Origin: Polaribacter sp. IC073
Lineage (GTDB): Bacteria; Bacteroidota; Bacteroidia; Flavobacteriales; Flavobacteriaceae
DNA length: 64,000 nucleotides
Reading direction: 5' to 3'
NCBI RefSeq assembly: GCF_007997075.1
Contig: NZ_VORS01000006.1
Location: forward strand, 221,308 to 285,307
Under the pieces are notes generated by a model, which searched no databases, had not been told where the DNA came from, and saw only the letters and a program-made list of their open reading frames with translations. Shown one piece after another: positions 62,672 to 64,000 of this stretch (position 1 is the stretch's first letter; every line of letters begins with the position of its first letter). The position numbers and the translations under genes were made by a program.

Positions 62672-63844
62672 TTGCTAAAGAAAATGGAAAAGCTAACTAC
62701 ACTTTTTTTGGAAGAAAGAATTCATAGAAAATCTTCCAAAATACTTATTAAATTTAATTTTAATAAAAAATTACTTGCCTTTATTAGGTCTATAAAAGGG
62801 ATGTATTGGAGTGCCACATTAACAGCATGGTACATCGAAAAATCTCCTGAAAATTTAGAATTAATTTACAGTAGTTTTAAAGGATTGGCAATTATTAATA
62901 ACGATAAATTAAATAATAATACAAAACAGCAGCGCAACTTTAATGAAGGGCAGAAACAACTTTTAAATGGTTACTTTAAATACTTAAAAGGAAAAAGATA
63001 CAGTGAAAGCACTATTAAAACCTACACTTTTTTTGTTGCAGATTTTATAGATTTTCATGCTACAAAAGAATTAGTTGCACTTACAAATAGAAGTGTGGAA
63101 GAGTTTTTAGAAGTTGTTTTTATAAAAAGAAACTATTCTGTAAGTAGCCAAAGACAATTTATTAGTGCTTTAAAGATTTTTATTAATTATTGCCCAGAAA
63201 CTAATATTAATGATTTGGTGTTAGAAAGGCCTAAAAAATCTAGAAAGCTACCAAGTGTTTTATCTCAAGAATAGGTTGTAAAAATCTTACAAATCACAAA
63301 AAACTTAAAGCACAGAGCTGTTTTGGCGTTAATATATTCTTGCGGATTGCGGATTAGTGAGTTGATAAATTTAAGGTTGAAAGACATTAATTTAGAAAGA
63401 AAACAACTTTTTGTTTCTGAAGGAAAAGGAAGAAAAGATAGATATGTTAGTTTGGCAGACAGTTTTTTACCATTATTTTCTAACTATTTTAATTCTTATA
63501 AACCAATTTATTATTTTGTAGAGGGGAGAACTAATAAAAAATACTCGGCAGAAAGTGTGCGACAATTTTTAAAAAAGAGTTGTAGAGAGGCCTCTATAAA
63601 TAAAAATGTTACACCACACACATTAAGACATAGTTATGCTACACATTTATTAGAAAACGGGGTAGATATAAGGTACATACAAACGTTGCTTGGTCACGCA
63701 AGACCAGAGACAACGATGATTTATACGCATGTTAAGCGAAAGGATTTAATGCAAATTAATAATCCGTTAGATGTGGCATTACAGAAGATAAAAAATGCTG
63801 AGCAATCAAACAAAAACATTCTGTTATCCCGTAATAGTATATGA
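62672..63844 (+). pseudogene. Tyrosine recombinase (XerC/D-like) gene interrupted by one amber codon
   Basis: Two open stretches, 62672-63274 and 63323-63844, lie in the same frame and are separated only by TAG at 63272-63274; the sequence between reads on as VVKILQITKNLKHRA. Joined, they give about 390 residues. The first part has an unusual N-terminus and the SAM-like domain (RYSESTIKTYTFFVADFIDF). The second part has all catalytic residues: CGLRISELINL, GKGRKDRY, HTLRHSYATHLL, LLGHARPETTMIYTH. A GAG-to-TAG change would explain the break. It may be a recent pseudogene or a base error. Confidence 0.85.
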
Positions 63845-64000
63845 AAAAAACATATATTAGCTTGGATATAACCAGTTGGCAGTAATATTAGGCGACATCG
63901 AAATTCGAGAAAGTTTGTCCTTTTAACTCGATACAGTCAACTTTAGTTTTCTTAAAAGCAACGCTATGATTTTTAGAAACATAGCTTATTATAATGTCTA

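Noticed and set aside
63845..64000. Possible integron attI/attC site after the recombinase gene
   Set aside because: No paired core sites or cassette genes are visible and the window ends here.
1..64000. CRISPR arrays or tandem repeats
   Set aside because: No regularly spaced repeats were seen by reading; faint or degenerate repeats could have been missed without computation.

Overview
This window is chromosomal DNA from a marine-type Flavobacteriaceae bacterium (Bacteroidota), closest in feel to Polaribacter or Tenacibaculum. The evidence is very AT-rich DNA, almost no Shine-Dalgarno sequences, Bacteroidetes-type TAnnTTTG promoter elements before several genes, an UpxY-type antiterminator, a flavobacterial lycopene cyclase and IS families typical of the group. 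The genus is an inference.

Layout. (1) 0-2.2 kb: a YyaL/SPATA20-like thioredoxin-domain lipoprotein. (2) 2.2-5.7 kb: decayed IS3 and IS982 transposases and unreadable relics. (3) 5.7-31.7 kb: a surface polysaccharide locus on the + strand. It starts with an UpxY/NusG-like antiterminator and an OmpA-family protein. A strong hairpin-plus-T-run terminator sits 29 bp before rfbA. Then follow rfbACDB (dTDP-L-rhamnose), a Wzx-type flippase, a DegT aminotransferase, a GNAT-PLP-enzyme fusion, an ATP-grasp ligase, glycosyltransferases of families 2, 4 and 32, a Wzy-like polymerase, a nucleotidyltransferase/thymidylate-kinase-like fusion, a hexapeptide acyltransferase, an APH-like kinase, a WecA/TagO-type initiating transferase, Wza and Wzc. 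Together these suffice for a Wzx/Wzy-dependent exopolysaccharide or capsule. (4) 31.8-35.0 kb: a DUF3024 gene, a wrecked UPF0158 gene and three more transposase wrecks (IS1595, IS256-like, ISAon1/ISL3).

(5) 35.0-46.7 kb: an integrative element. It has a RadC/JAB protein, a tyrosine integrase, an excisionase-like HTH protein, a DUF3987 protein, a RecA-like ATPase and a DUF3871 protein. Its cargo is a type IIG restriction-modification enzyme and a HigB toxin with a HigA antitoxin fused to an ImmA/IrrE metallopeptidase. It abuts a tRNA with anticodon CAT. (6) 46.8-62.6 kb: core genes, comprising a polyprenyl synthetase, a TetR regulator with a TolC/HlyD/RND efflux operon, recX, a threonine-dehydrogenase-like SDR protein, a thioredoxin-like protein, lycopene cyclase, lipoproteins and an RluA-family pseudouridine synthase. 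(7) 62.7-63.8 kb: a tyrosine recombinase gene cut by one amber codon.

The main candidates for something new are the DegT / GNAT-PLP fusion / ATP-grasp trio inside the polysaccharide locus, the UpxY-plus-terminator arrangement before rfbA, the nucleotidyltransferase-kinase fusion, and the restriction plus HigB/HigA-IrrE cargo of the element. No CRISPR array or rRNA was seen.
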